DNA from: Pseudoduganella albidiflava
Lineage (GTDB): Bacteria; Pseudomonadota; Gammaproteobacteria; Burkholderiales; Burkholderiaceae_D
Length of the DNA stretch: 64,000 nt
Direction of reading: 5' to 3'
NCBI RefSeq assembly: GCF_004322755.1
Contig: NZ_CP036401.1
Location: forward strand, 372,001-436,000
Below the pieces are notes generated by a model. It saw only the letters and a program-made list of their open reading frames with translations. It made no database searches and was not told where the DNA came from. This document shows positions 55,704-64,000 of this stretch, one piece after another (positions within the stretch are counted from its first letter, which is position 1; each line of letters begins with the position of its first letter). Made by a program: the position numbers and the translations under genes.

Positions 55704-58256
55704 TTACTGGGTTGCCACACTGACCTTGTCGACCACGAACGAGGTTTGCAGCGAGCTGTCCTCGGTTGCCGCGAACGACAGCCGCACCGTCTGGCCCTTG
55801 TAGGCGGCAAGGCTGAAGGTGCGCACCTGGTAGCCGGCGGCGGCGTTGGCGTTCGAGTAGGTGGCCAAGGTGCCGAGCGTGGTGCCGGACGTGTTCTTCA
55901 CCGTGACGGCCAGCCGGTCGTAGACGGTGGAGCCCGATTCGGCCGTGTCGATGTGCAGCGCGAACGTCAGCGAGGCGGCGGTGGCGGTCGCCGGGATCGA
56001 GATATCCTGCGTCAGCGTTTCGGTCGACGTCCGGCCGTTGCCGCCCAGCCAGGCGTAGCGGCTGCCTTCGTACGCCGTCTGCCCGGAGAAGGTGCCGATG
56101 GCGCCGGTGCTGCCGGCCCAGCCGGTGGCGCCCGATTCGAAGCCGCCGTTGGTCACCCGTTCGCTGCCCGTGCCGCCGCCACCGGTGCCGCTGACGGTCA
56201 GCGTGGCATTGCCCGACGTGACAGTGGCCGGCGTGGAAGCCGAATCGGTCACGGTGGCCTTGAACACGGCGCCATTGTCGGTGGCCTGCGCGGTGAACGA
56301 ATACGTGGCTGCCGTGGCACCGCTGACCAGTGCATTGTTGCGGTACCAGCGGTAGCTGTACGGCGCGGTGCCGCCACTTGCCGCGACGGTGAAGCGCGCG
56401 GTGCCGCCGGCGGAGACGGTCATGCCGGCCGGCTGCGTGGCGATCGCCAGCACCGTGCCGGCGCCGCCGCTTTCGGCCACGTCCGTGCCGACGTTGATCG
56501 CCGCATAGGCGCGCTTCACGGCAATGGCTTCGCGGCTGCCGGTGCCATACAGTTCCTCGGCCGAGGCGATCATCTTGGCGCGCGCATCGGCGTAGTTGGA
56601 CGATGACGTGAGCTTCGTCGTATTCGCCTTGAACCAGATGCGGAAGGCCTTGTCGTTGCCGATGCCCGTCATCGCCAGCGGCTGCTGCGTCAGGTAGGCG
56701 CTGTAGTACTCGCTGCTGCTGGTGGCGTTGGAACCCTGCGACAGGAAGTAGAACATGCGGTTGTTCGGCCCGGAGCTGTAGTGCACGTTCAGGTTCTTCA
56801 GGGACGACGTCCACGCGTTCGGGCTGCTGCCATCCTTGCTCGGCTTGTACAGGTAGCGCAGCGGCTGGCCGGAGCGGCTGATCTCGCGGCCCATCACCCA
56901 ATCGTTGCCGGTGGCGGGGATCACGCTGCCGGTGCCGCCGGCGCGGGCATAGGCTTCCGTCATCTCGCCACCGATGTCGGACGACGATTCGTTCAGGCCG
57001 CCCGATTCGCCCGAGTAGATCAGGTTCGACGTGGCGTCCGTCACGCCATGGTGCATCTCGTGGCCGATGACGTCGATCGAGCCCAGGTTGTAGAACGTGC
57101 TGCCGCCATCGCCGATGTACATGCACTTGCATCCCGGCTCGAAGAAGGCGTTGTCGTACTGGTTGTCGACGTGGACGGCGATGTAGGTCGACGTGTCGTT
57201 GCCATCCAGGCTTTGCCAGCCCAGCACGTTCTTCATCGCGTCGTAGGTGTTCATCAGGCCCCACAGCGCATTCACGGCCGCGGTCTGCCCGTTGGCATTC
57301 GTCGTGCTGCCGCCGTTGATGTACTGCTGGCCGTCGCCCCACGTATTGGTGGTGTTGGTGTAGATGCTGCCCGGGTTCGGATTCGTTTCCGGGCTGTGGT
57401 TCGCATTCGTGATCGCCATGCCGCCGTAACGGCCGCCGGTGCCGCGCGAACCGTCGAGCATCTGGTACGTGCTGCCCGACAGCGTGGTATTGATCGGCAC
57501 CGTGCCGTTGTACTGGCTCTTGCCGGTGCCGGCCACCGTTTGCAGCGCATCCCATTCGGCGATCAGCTCACCCGTGTGCGCGTCGACGATGCTGTCGCGG
57601 TATACCAGCTTCTTGTTGACGGCCATGCGCGTCTGCACCAGGTAGGCCAGCGCATAGCGCTCGACCACTTCTTCCACGTCCAGCGCGTTCAGTGCCGCCT
57701 CGGATTTCTTTTCCGCGCCCGGCACGCGCACGGTCTTCATCACCGGGTAGATCAGCAGTTCCGCTTCGGGCTTCCAGCGGTGCTTGCCGACCGGCGCGAC
57801 GCGGCGTACCACGCTGGCGATGGCGTCTTCCTTCGAGATCGCCGGCGTCACGTCCGGTGCCGGCTGCGCACTGGCGGCCGTGGCACGCGAACCGTCGAGG
57901 CCTTCGCGGCGGCTGGAGGCCGATTCGCTGACGATCTCGCCATCGTCGTCCGTCACCACCACCGATTCCGAACCGAATACCCGCAGGCCCTTCCAGGTAT
58001 GCTGCGCGCGCACGATGCGCGTGCCTTGCGTGCCGGGATGCTGGCGGCCCACCTTGAAGCCATGGTCTTCATCGAGGCCCGCGGCGGCACGGCGCGACGC
58101 CAGCCGGTTTTCCAGGCCGGCCCTGGCGGCGGCAGTCATTTCCTGGGCCGGCGCGGCCATCAGGCTGTCGGGCAGGATGCCGCGCGATTGCGCCGCGGCG
58201 CCGCCGAAGGGAAGGATGGCGATTGCGGCCGCCAGGATGCTCAAGCGAAGGTTCAT
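55704..58256 (-). CDS. secreted M4-family (thermolysin-like) metallopeptidase
   Basis: 850 residues from ATG 58256, with GGAGAAG in front. A signal peptide (1-22, ending GGAAAQS) and an FTP/PepSY propeptide (about 50-230) precede the catalytic domain. The zinc motif HEMHH is at about residues 399-403 in IDVIGHEMHHGVTDATS, with the third ligand in GGLNESSSDIGGEM. A C-terminal catalytic part (NVHYSSGPNNRMFYFLSQ) is followed by an Ig-like domain (about 612-685, TAPYSYRWYRNNALVSG) and a C-terminal carbohydrate-binding-like jelly roll (about 699-850). Such proteases are exported and self-processed. The domain set suggests degradation of extracellular protein or matrix. Confidence 0.92.
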   Translation of the reverse strand: MNLRLSILAAAIAILPFGGAAAQSRGILPDSLMAAPAQEMTAAARAGLENRLASRRAAAGLDEDHGFKVGRQHPGTQGTRIVRAQHTWKGLRVFGSESVVVTDDDGEIVSESASSRREGLDGSRATAASAQPAPDVTPAISKEDAIASVVRRVAPVGKHRWKPEAELLIYPVMKTVRVPGAEKKSEAALNALDVEEVVERYALAYLVQTRMAVNKKLVYRDSIVDAHTGELIAEWDALQTVAGTGKSQYNGTVPINTTLSGSTYQMLDGSRGTGGRYGGMAITNANHSPETNPNPGSIYTNTTNTWGDGQQYINGGSTTNANGQTAAVNALWGLMNTYDAMKNVLGWQSLDGNDTSTYIAVHVDNQYDNAFFEPGCKCMYIGDGGSTFYNLGSIDVIGHEMHHGVTDATSNLIYSGESGGLNESSSDIGGEMTEAYARAGGTGSVIPATGNDWVMGREISRSGQPLRYLYKPSKDGSSPNAWTSSLKNLNVHYSSGPNNRMFYFLSQGSNATSSSEYYSAYLTQQPLAMTGIGNDKAFRIWFKANTTKLTSSSNYADARAKMIASAEELYGTGSREAIAVKRAYAAINVGTDVAESGGAGTVLAIATQPAGMTVSAGGTARFTVAASGGTAPYSYRWYRNNALVSGATAATYSFTAQATDNGAVFKATVTDSASTPATVTSGNATLTVSGTGGGGTGSERVTNGGFESGATGWAGSTGAIGTFSGQTAYEGSRYAWLGGNGRTSTETLTQDISIPATATAASLTFALHIDTAESGSTVYDRLAVTVKNTSGTTLGTLATYSNANAAAGYQVRTFSLAAYKGQTVRLSFAATEDSSLQTSFVVDKVSVATQ

Positions 58257-58508
58257 TTCTTCTCCAATGTGAGTGACAGGCCCGCTGTGACCGCGGGTGA
58301 ACGCGACACTATGCAACCGGCACATCGCATGTCAAAAATCTTCCGAAATGAGTCGCTGAGCTCCCGTTTGTTAAGAATGGGACATTCTTTCAGGCACGAA
58401 CGTACGTGCCGCGGCGCACGATTGGCGCCCTTGTCGGCGCCATGCAACGGTCGCGAATTGTGGCGTGCTTTTTCACGCCTGCGCAACAATTCGATTTACA
58501 CTACGACA
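58257..58508. other. intergenic region upstream of the M4 protease and the leader ORF
   Basis: No gene is visible. GGCACG (58393-58398) and CGTGCC (58405-58410) form a short hairpin. TACACT at 58497-58502 could be a -10 box for rightward transcription into the polyproline leader; no good -35 is visible. Confidence 0.4.
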
Positions 58509-58537
58509 GCCCGGCAAGCCACGCATGCCTGCCGGGC
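58509..58537 (+). promoter_or_regulatory. 5' leader hairpin
   Basis: GCCCGGCA (58509-58516) pairs perfectly with TGCCGGGC (58530-58537) over a 13-nt loop. No T-run follows, so it is not a terminator. It lies between a possible -10 box and the short leader ORF and may be part of a regulated mRNA leader. Confidence 0.5.
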
Positions 58538-58607
58538 CAACGATAACAGCGCACCGGGAAGGTACACATCATCAGTAAGCGCTGAGCACATTCAGGGACG
58601 CACAACC

Positions 58608-58673
58608 ATGACCATGCCATCACACCGCCGCTTCACCCTGGCTCCTCGCCGCCCGCCTCCGCCACCCGCTTAG
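58608..58673 (+). CDS. short polyproline leader peptide ORF upstream of the ACT-like gene
   Basis: 21 codons: ATG 58608 with AGGGA 9 nt upstream, and TAG at 58671-58673. The peptide begins MTMPSHRRFTLAP and ends RRPPPPPA, with five consecutive Pro encoded by varied codons (CCG CCT CCG CCA CCC). Runs of proline stall ribosomes and are relieved by EF-P. It lies 105 nt in front of the ACT-like gene. A hairpin precedes it, and competing GC-rich stems (for example 58715-58719 with 58726-58730) follow, so it has the layout of an attenuator leader. Expression is not shown; the ORF could be chance. Confidence 0.5.
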   Translation: MTMPSHRRFTLAPRRPPPPPA

Positions 58674-58778
58674 GCCTTCGCCGCTTCCTTTCACTTTCCG
58701 CGCGTTCGTGCGATCCGCCATGCCCGGCGGTGGCACCGCGCATGCCATTTCAAGGAGCGCCCTCGCGGGTGTGGAGCC

Positions 58779-59444
58779 ATGCTGTCCATCGCTACCAGAG
58801 TAGAACGCATCGTCATGGAGTCGCCCTTCCTCAGCGAGGGCTTGCGCCGTGGCCTCATCAACCTGTCGGAACTGGCGCGCCAGCTGCAGCCGCAGCTCGA
58901 GAGCGACCTGTGGAAACCTGTCGGCCAGGCGGCCGTGGTGATGGCGCTGCGGCGCCTGGCCGAGCGCCTGCCGGGGCAGGGCTGCGATGATACCCGGGAA
59001 ATCCTGCTGGCCCGGCGCACCGGGCAACTGACCGCGCGCACCGACCTCGTCGAACTGACGTGGCGCGAATCGCCGCGCATCGACCACTGCCACCGCGAAC
59101 TGCTGGCGCAGGCCGGCCGCCGCGGCGACATGTTCCTGACCGCCACGCGCGGCGTCAACGAAGCGATGGTGATCTGCAGCCGCCCGCTGATCCCGCTGGT
59201 GGAGGCCGTGTTCGACGGCGAATGCCTGCTGGCGCGGCTGGAAAACCTCGACGCCGTCACGCTGCAGCTGACGGCCGACTCGCACCGTACCCCCGGCATC
59301 TACCACGCGATCCTGAAGAAGCTGGCATGGGACAAGGTCAACCTCGTCAACCTGATTTCCACGCACACGGAGCTGACGCTGATCCTCGAGCGGCAGCACA
59401 CCGGCGCCGCATTCGCCGTGCTGGCCAGCCTCGTGCAGCACTAG
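58779..59444 (+). CDS. ACT-like regulatory protein (HTH-like N-terminus)
   Basis: 221 residues. The N-terminus reads RVERIVMESPFLSEGLRRGL then INLSELARQLQPQLESDLWK, a pattern found in small ACT-domain proteins that are often annotated as aspartate kinase-like. The second half (about 100-221) has two ACT-like repeats, for example DAVTLQLTADSHRTPGIYHA and NLISTHTELTLILERQHTG. Such domains bind amino acids, so the protein may sense an amino acid. It has no transmembrane segment. Ribosome-site spacing before ATG 58779 is poor (GGAG only 2 nt away), so the start is uncertain. The polyproline leader ORF lies upstream. Confidence 0.65.
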   Translation: MLSIATRVERIVMESPFLSEGLRRGLINLSELARQLQPQLESDLWKPVGQAAVVMALRRLAERLPGQGCDDTREILLARRTGQLTARTDLVELTWRESPRIDHCHRELLAQAGRRGDMFLTATRGVNEAMVICSRPLIPLVEAVFDGECLLARLENLDAVTLQLTADSHRTPGIYHAILKKLAWDKVNLVNLISTHTELTLILERQHTGAAFAVLASLVQH

Positions 59445-59835
59445 GAAGTTGCATCAAAAACGGTGACAGGCGCGAATGCCGTCAAGTCAAGGCGACGTGA
59501 TGACTTGAGTTGGCGTCAGCGTGCCTGGTGTCGGACATTTTTCCGGGCGCTTCATCCGGAAATGTGTCGGACACCGGTTTGCTGCTCAGGAAATCGGCAA
59601 CATCATGCGAAAACAAATGGTGACTGTTACCGTTTTTCTGTCATGGCTTCCTGGCAATGCCACAAGCGCATACATCTAACCCAAGGTCGAGCTGCCGGGG
59701 TCAGACCCGCCGGGTCTGACCCCGGAATTTGCACTTGGGGTGGGTATATCTAAGCGGCATCCAGTCACAGTCACCATTTCCAGGAAATGTTGCAAAACAA
59801 ATGGTGACTGTCACCGTTTTTCCGCCAGCGGCACG
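59445..59835. repeat. dense cluster of palindromic repeats between convergent genes
   Basis: About 390 bp without a gene. Modules in order: AAAAACGGTGACAG near 59456, a GTGTCGGAC pair at about 59528-59574, AAATGGTGACTGTTACCGTTTTT at about 59615-59637, a perfect 31-nt palindrome with arms CCGGGGTCAGACCCG (59695-59709) and CGGGTCTGACCCCGG (59711-59725), the fragment GAATTTGCACTTGGGG (59725-59740), and a hairpin with arms CAGTCACCATTT (59768-59779) and AAATGGTGACTG (59799-59810) followed by TCACCGTTTTT. The last could terminate transcription from the left. Confidence 0.75.
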
Positions 59836-61494
59836 CTATTTCTTCGCCGGCTCGTCCGTCGAGAAGTTCAGCTGCGGCGCTTCGCCTTCCGCCGGCTCCT
59901 CCGCCGGGGAGCCGTAGTCGGCTGGGGCGTCGATCTTCAGCTCGACTTCCTCGGTCATGTCGGTACGGGTTTCCACGGACACCAGTTTCGGGAAGGCGAT
60001 GATCAGCGCCACCATCAATACCTGGATGCACACGAAGGGAATGGCGCCCCAGTAGATGTCGGACGTCTTCACCGCCTTCGGCGCCACCGAGCGCAGGTAG
60101 AACAGCGCGAAGCCGAACGGCGGGTGCATGAACGAGGTCTGCATGTTCACGCCCAGCAGCACGCCGAACCAGATCAGGTCGATGCCCAGCTTTTCCGCCA
60201 CCGGGCCAACCAGCGGCACGAGGATGAAGGCCAGTTCGAAGAAATCGAGGAAGAACGCCAGCACGAAGAACAGGATGTTCACGGCGATCAGGAAGCCGGT
60301 CGAGCCGCCGGGCAGGCTGGTCAGCAGGTGTTCGACCCACAGGTCGCCGTTCACGCCGCGGAACACGAGCGCGAACACGGTGGAGCCGATCAGGATGAAG
60401 ATCACGAAGCACGACAGCCGCGTGGTCGACATCATCGCCTGCTTCAGCAGCGACCAGGTCAGGCGCCGGTTCATCAGCGCCAGCACGAGGGCGCCCACGG
60501 CGCCCATGCCGCCGCCCTCGGTCGGCGTGGCCAGGCCGATGAAGATGGTGCCCAGCACGAGGAAGATCAGCGCCAGCGGCGGGATCAGCACGAACACCAC
60601 CTTCTCGGCCATGCGCGACAGCAGGCCCAGTTTCAGGTAGCGGTTGGCCAGCGCGAACAGGAATGCGCCGACGATGCCCAGCGCGGCGGCGAAGATGCCC
60701 ACTTCGTCGCGGTGGGCATCCGGGTGGCGCAGATCGTACCAGTAAGCGAAGGCGTACGAAACCGCCACCGTCGTCACCAGCAGCACCAGCAGCGAACGCA
60801 CGCCCGAATCGCCGTTCGGTTCGCGCAGGTTGCGGGCTTCCAGCGGCAGGGCCGGCGCCTTGTGCGGCTGGAAGATCGCGATCGCGGCCACATAGCCGGC
60901 ATACATCGCCGTCAGCAGCAGGCCGGGGATGAACGCGGCCTTGTACATGTCGCCCACCGAGCGGCCCAGCTGGTCGGCCATCACGATCAGCACCAGCGAT
61001 GGCGGGATGATCTGCGCCAGCGTGCCGGAAGCGGCGATCACGCCCGAGGCCAGCCGCTTGTCGTAACCATAGCGCAGCATCACGGGCAGCGAGATCAGCC
61101 CCATCGAGATCACCGAGGCGGCGACCACGCCGGTGGTGGCGGCCAGCAGCGCGCCGACGAAGATCACCGCGAAGGCGACGCCGCCGCGGATCGGGCCGAA
61201 CAGCTGGCCGATCGTGTCGAGCAGGTCCTCGGCCATGCCGGAGCGTTCCAGGATCAGGCCCATCAGCGTGAAGAAGGGGATGGCCAGCAGCGTGTCGTTG
61301 GCCATGATGCCGAAGATCCGGTTCGGCAGGGCCTGCAGCAGTTCCGGTTTCAGCAGGCCCAGCTCGATGCCCACGAAACCGAAGAACAGGCCGTTGGCGG
61401 CGAGCGCGAAGGCCACCGGGAAACCGCACAGCAGGAACAGCACGAGGGTGCCGAACATGATCGGCGCGATATTGGCGATGATGAATGCTTCCAT
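59836..61494 (-). CDS. dctM: TRAP transporter large permease subunit DctM
   Basis: 552 residues with about twelve hydrophobic segments. Characteristic DctM segments are FPVAFALAANGLFFGFVGIE, AIPFFTLMGLILERSGMAED and SGTLAQIIPPSLVLIVMADQ. It is longer than a minimal DctM because of an acidic C-terminal tail ending in EGEAPQLNFSTDEPAKK. DctM carries the transport path, driven by a sodium gradient with DctQ. dctQ lies 13 bp upstream. No solute-binding gene is adjacent; candidates are the two proteins at 20172 and 31901. Confidence 0.92.
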   Translation of the reverse strand: MEAFIIANIAPIMFGTLVLFLLCGFPVAFALAANGLFFGFVGIELGLLKPELLQALPNRIFGIMANDTLLAIPFFTLMGLILERSGMAEDLLDTIGQLFGPIRGGVAFAVIFVGALLAATTGVVAASVISMGLISLPVMLRYGYDKRLASGVIAASGTLAQIIPPSLVLIVMADQLGRSVGDMYKAAFIPGLLLTAMYAGYVAAIAIFQPHKAPALPLEARNLREPNGDSGVRSLLVLLVTTVAVSYAFAYWYDLRHPDAHRDEVGIFAAALGIVGAFLFALANRYLKLGLLSRMAEKVVFVLIPPLALIFLVLGTIFIGLATPTEGGGMGAVGALVLALMNRRLTWSLLKQAMMSTTRLSCFVIFILIGSTVFALVFRGVNGDLWVEHLLTSLPGGSTGFLIAVNILFFVLAFFLDFFELAFILVPLVGPVAEKLGIDLIWFGVLLGVNMQTSFMHPPFGFALFYLRSVAPKAVKTSDIYWGAIPFVCIQVLMVALIIAFPKLVSVETRTDMTEEVELKIDAPADYGSPAEEPAEGEAPQLNFSTDEPAKK

Positions 61495-61507
61495 GTCCCG
61501 TGCTTCC

Positions 61508-62086
61508 TCAGTCGATCCGGTTGGCTTGCTTGATGGCGTCGATTTCCTGCTGCGGCGTCGGCGCCTGCTTCACGAAGGCGCGCTCGTCGAGCCGCCCGAG
61601 CAGGTACTCGATGCGCTTGATGATTTCGGACACTCCCTGCAGGATCATCAGCGCGAAGCCGACCGGTACGAGGATCTTGGCCGGCCACACGATCAGGCCG
61701 CCGGAATTGCTGGACATCTCGGCGCTGCGCACCGATTCATAGGCGAACGGAATCCCGTAGTACAGGATCACGCAGCAGATGGGCAGGAGGAAGAGGAAGA
61801 AGCCGAACAGGTCGATCCAGACCTGGGTGCGGCGGGAAAAGCGGCCGACGACCACGTCGATGCGGACATGCTCGTCGCGCCGCAGCGTGTGCGGCGCGGC
61901 CAGCATGAAGACCGCGGCAAACAGGTACCACTGGATCTCCAGCCAAGCATTGGAACTGGCATTGAACGTATAGCGGATCAGCGCGTTGGCCGCGCAGACC
62001 AGCACCGCGGCAAGCAGGGCCCATGACACCGCCGCCGCGATCCTGTCGTTCAGTTCATCGATTGCCCGGGATATTGCCATCAACAT
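61508..62086 (-). CDS. dctQ: TRAP transporter small permease subunit DctQ
   Basis: 192 residues with four hydrophobic segments. The DctQ pattern is visible: VSWALLAAVLVCAANALIRY, then WLEIQWYLFAAVFMLAAPHT, LRRDEHVRIDVVVGRFSRRT and LIVWPAKILVPVGFALMILQ. The extended C-terminus (LGRLDERAFVKQAPTPQQEI) is cytoplasmic. The first codon may be ATG 62086 or the one two codons later. It is followed by dctM. Confidence 0.9.
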   Translation of the reverse strand: MLMAISRAIDELNDRIAAAVSWALLAAVLVCAANALIRYTFNASSNAWLEIQWYLFAAVFMLAAPHTLRRDEHVRIDVVVGRFSRRTQVWIDLFGFFLFLLPICCVILYYGIPFAYESVRSAEMSSNSGGLIVWPAKILVPVGFALMILQGVSEIIKRIEYLLGRLDERAFVKQAPTPQQEIDAIKQANRID

Positions 62087-62211
62087 CGTTGTCTCCTTTG
62101 CTTTTATTAGCGGGCGCTGCTCTGGCGCCCAAGATGCTTAGGTGATGCGGTGACGAGGGCGATCGCTTACATGGCCGTGACTCCCCGCGTGGTCTGCTTG
62201 CCGGCCATCGG

Positions 62212-63612
62212 TCAGTTACCGGCCAGTTGCGCACGCACGCGCGCGATCGCGGCGCGTACCTGGTTCGGCGCGGTGCCGCCCACGTGGTCGCGCGCGGCCA
62301 CGGAACCTTCCAGGGTCAGCACCTCGAACACGTCTTCGCCGACCAGCGGGGAAAACGCGCGCAGCTGCTCCAGCGACAGGTCGGCCAGGTCGCAGTTTGC
62401 GTCGACGCAGGTGCGCACCGCATGCGCGACGGCTTCGTGCGCATCGCGGAACGGCAAACCTTTCTTGACCAGGTAGTCGGCCAGGTCGGTCGCGGTGGCA
62501 TAGCCCTGCAGCGCGGCGGCGCGCATCGCTTCCGGCTTGACGGTGATGCCGCCGGCCATGTCGGCGAAGATGCGCAGCGTGTCGACCACGGTATCGACGG
62601 TGTCGAACAGCGGCTCCTTGTCTTCCTGGTTATCCTTGTTGTAGGCCAGCGGCTGGCCCTTCATCAGCGTGAGAAGGCCCATCAGGTGGCCGTACACGCG
62701 GCCGGTCTTGCCGCGCGCCAGTTCCGGCACGTCCGGGTTCTTCTTCTGCGGCATGATCGAGGAACCGGTGCAGAAGCGGTCGGCGATGTCGATGAAGCCG
62801 ACACGGGGGCTCATCCAGATCACCAGTTCTTCCGACATGCGCGACACGTGCGTCATGATCAGCGAGGCGGCCGCCGTGAATTCGATGGCGAAGTCGCGGT
62901 CCGACACGGCGTCCAGCGAGTTGTGGCACACGTCGTCGAAGCCCAGGTTCTGCGCCACGCGCAGGCGGTCGATCGGGAACGTGGTGCCGGCCAGCGCGGC
63001 GGCGCCCAGCGGCAGGCGGTTGACGCGCTTGCGGCAGTCGGCCATGCGCTCGGCATCGCGGCCGAACATCTCGACATAGGCCAGCATGTGGTGGCCGAAG
63101 GTGATCGGCTGGGCCACCTGCATGTGCGTGAAGCCCGGCAGGATCGTGTCCGCGTGCTGTTCGGCCAGGTCCACCAGCGCGCTGCGCAGCTGCGTCAGCA
63201 GGGCGGTGATGTCGTCGATGGCCGAGCGCACGTACAGGCGGATATCGGTGGCTACCTGGTCGTTGCGCGAACGGCCGGTGTGCAGGCGCTTGCCGGCATC
63301 GCCGGCCAGTTCGGTCAGGCGCTTCTCGATGTTCAGGTGCACGTCTTCCAGGTCCAGCAGCCATTCGAACTGGCCGCCTTCGATCTCCGCGGTGATCTGC
63401 GCCATGCCGCCACGGATCGCTTCCAGGTCGGCGGTGGGGATGATGCCCTGCGCGGCCAGCATTTCAGCGTGGGCCAGCGAGCCTTCGATGTCGGCCTTCC
63501 ACATGCGCTTGTCGAAGAATACCGAGGCGGTGTAGCGCTTGACGAGATCGGAGACGGGTTCGGAGAAGCGGGCCGACCAGGCCTCGCCTTTTTTGGAGAG
63601 TTGTTCAGTCAT
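62212..63612 (-). CDS. argH: argininosuccinate lyase
   Basis: 466 residues, standard length. The enzyme cleaves argininosuccinate to arginine and fumarate, the last step of arginine synthesis. Readable motifs are [19 protein letters not shown] (HTGRSRNDQ substrate loop), [20 protein letters not shown] (catalytic His), and [20 protein letters not shown] (the mobile signature loop with its Ser). It is divergent from the partial gene at the window end and precedes dctQM on the same strand with a 126-bp gap. Confidence 0.97.
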   Translation of the reverse strand: MTEQLSKKGEAWSARFSEPVSDLVKRYTASVFFDKRMWKADIEGSLAHAEMLAAQGIIPTADLEAIRGGMAQITAEIEGGQFEWLLDLEDVHLNIEKRLTELAGDAGKRLHTGRSRNDQVATDIRLYVRSAIDDITALLTQLRSALVDLAEQHADTILPGFTHMQVAQPITFGHHMLAYVEMFGRDAERMADCRKRVNRLPLGAAALAGTTFPIDRLRVAQNLGFDDVCHNSLDAVSDRDFAIEFTAAASLIMTHVSRMSEELVIWMSPRVGFIDIADRFCTGSSIMPQKKNPDVPELARGKTGRVYGHLMGLLTLMKGQPLAYNKDNQEDKEPLFDTVDTVVDTLRIFADMAGGITVKPEAMRAAALQGYATATDLADYLVKKGLPFRDAHEAVAHAVRTCVDANCDLADLSLEQLRAFSPLVGEDVFEVLTLEGSVAARDHVGGTAPNQVRAAIARVRAQLAGN

Positions 63613-63717
63613 GATTAGGGAGGTCCAGGTAATCCGGCGATTATAGCCAACGTTGGCGCCCTTCCGTCCTTTTGTCGGCCGGTGCTATTGTTGTGTTTTT
63701 GAGTACAGGAGCCCACG

Positions 63718-64000
63718 ATGAAGAAGTCGATCGCAAAGTTCGTGTTGTCCGCCGCCTCGGCCGGCATGGCCGCAAGCGCGTTTGCGCAGCCGGCCGCGGC
63801 CAGGGCGGCACCCCCGGCCGCCTCGCCCGCCGCGGCCGCTTCCAGCCCTGCTTCCAGCCCTGCTTCCAGCCCTGCTTCCAGCCCTGTTACCGCCATCGTT
63901 GCCGACGTGGCCAGCGTCGATTCCGTGATCGCCGCGCTGTACGACACGATCTCCGGCCCGGCCGGCAAGGCGCGCGACTGGGACCGCCTGCGCGCGCTGT
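63718..64000 (+). CDS. exported protein, N-terminal part (3' end outside window)
   Basis: About 94 residues are visible. Signal peptide MKKSIAKFVLSAASAGMAAS with cleavage near SAFAQP, then an Ala/Pro/Ser linker with four copies of Ser-Ser-Pro-Ala encoded by a 12-nt tandem repeat (about 63840-63890). The first folded residues are SVDSVIAALYDTISGPAGKA RDW-like, which recall NTF2/SnoaL-type proteins. Too little is visible to assign a family. It is divergent from argH, with 105 bp between starts. Confidence 0.65.
   Translation, partial: MKKSIAKFVLSAASAGMAASAFAQPAAARAAPPAASPAAAASSPASSPASSPASSPVTAIVADVASVDSVIAALYDTISGPAGKARDWDRLRAL
63840..63890 (+). repeat. 12-nt tandem repeat coding a Ser/Pro/Ala linker
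   Basis: Four nearly identical copies of TTCCAGCCCTGC follow one another in frame in the partial gene at the window edge. They also create a long antisense frame that I rejected as a gene. Confidence 0.8.

Noticed and set aside
63615..63968. A minus-strand frame with many Gly-Leu-Glu-Ala repeats at the window end
   Set aside because: It is the reverse reading of the Ser/Pro/Ala linker repeat of the exported protein on the plus strand.

Overview
The window is GC-rich chromosomal DNA. Gene content and protein style point to a betaproteobacterium of the Oxalobacteraceae, near Massilia, Duganella or Pseudoduganella. The pointers are a PaaX-controlled phenylacetate operon, a DarP/YjgA-MogA-PmbA neighbourhood, a large TonB-dependent receptor of the Xanthomonas/Caulobacter type, and intergenic palindromes of the GGGGTCAGACCCC kind. 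The genus is inferred from these features, not measured. I saw no rRNA, tRNA, CRISPR array or phage block.

Region by region. 1-8.3 kb: metabolic and housekeeping genes (hydrolase fragment, KptA RNA 2'-phosphotransferase, a membrane-anchored hydrolase, a transglutaminase-like/TPR lipoprotein, a CocE-type hydrolase, a conserved unknown protein, an HDOD protein, 3-methyladenine DNA glycosylase). 8.3-10.6 kb: a chemoreceptor preceded by a free-standing periplasmic Cache protein. 10.7-16.4 kb: KamA-type radical SAM aminomutase, an MFS transporter, an FAH-family enzyme, a class III aminotransferase and a carboxymuconolactone decarboxylase-like protein. 16.7-20.1 kb: carboxylesterase, MogA-like protein and DarP on the minus strand, divergent from PmbA. 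20.2-26.6 kb: a TRAP solute-binding protein with a clear terminator, an IS1595-type insertion and a TonB-dependent receptor. 26.8-30.7 kb: a duplicated two-gene module (small exported protein plus DUF2145 protein, stop and start overlapping by 4 nt in both copies), a third small paralogue, and a divergent HTH regulator with a palindrome at its promoter. 30.6-41.2 kb: M14 carboxypeptidase, a second TRAP solute-binding protein, a complete IS3-family element, and mixed genes (isochorismatase-like, PhoD-like, MIP channel, NTF2-like, three poorly characterised proteins).

41.2-54.2 kb is the best understood block. paaX is divergent from paaA-B-C-D-E-G-H-I-K-J-Y-Z. PaaK makes phenylacetyl-CoA, PaaABC(D)E epoxidises it, PaaG isomerises the epoxide to the oxepin, PaaZ opens and oxidises the ring product, and PaaJ and PaaH carry out beta-oxidation steps. 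PaaI and PaaY are thioesterases that rescue CoA. No paaF is present. An inverted repeat next to a good promoter between paaX and paaA is the likely PaaX operator.

54.2-64 kb: M24 peptidase, secreted M4 (thermolysin-type) protease, an ACT-like protein preceded by a short leader ORF ending in five prolines, TRAP DctM and DctQ permease subunits without their own binding protein, argH, and the start of an exported protein at the window edge.

The observations most worth following up are the polyproline leader before the ACT-like gene, the duplicated DUF2145/small exported protein module, and a family of modular palindromic intergenic repeats. One of those repeats was split by the IS3 element, leaving a 3-bp target duplication.
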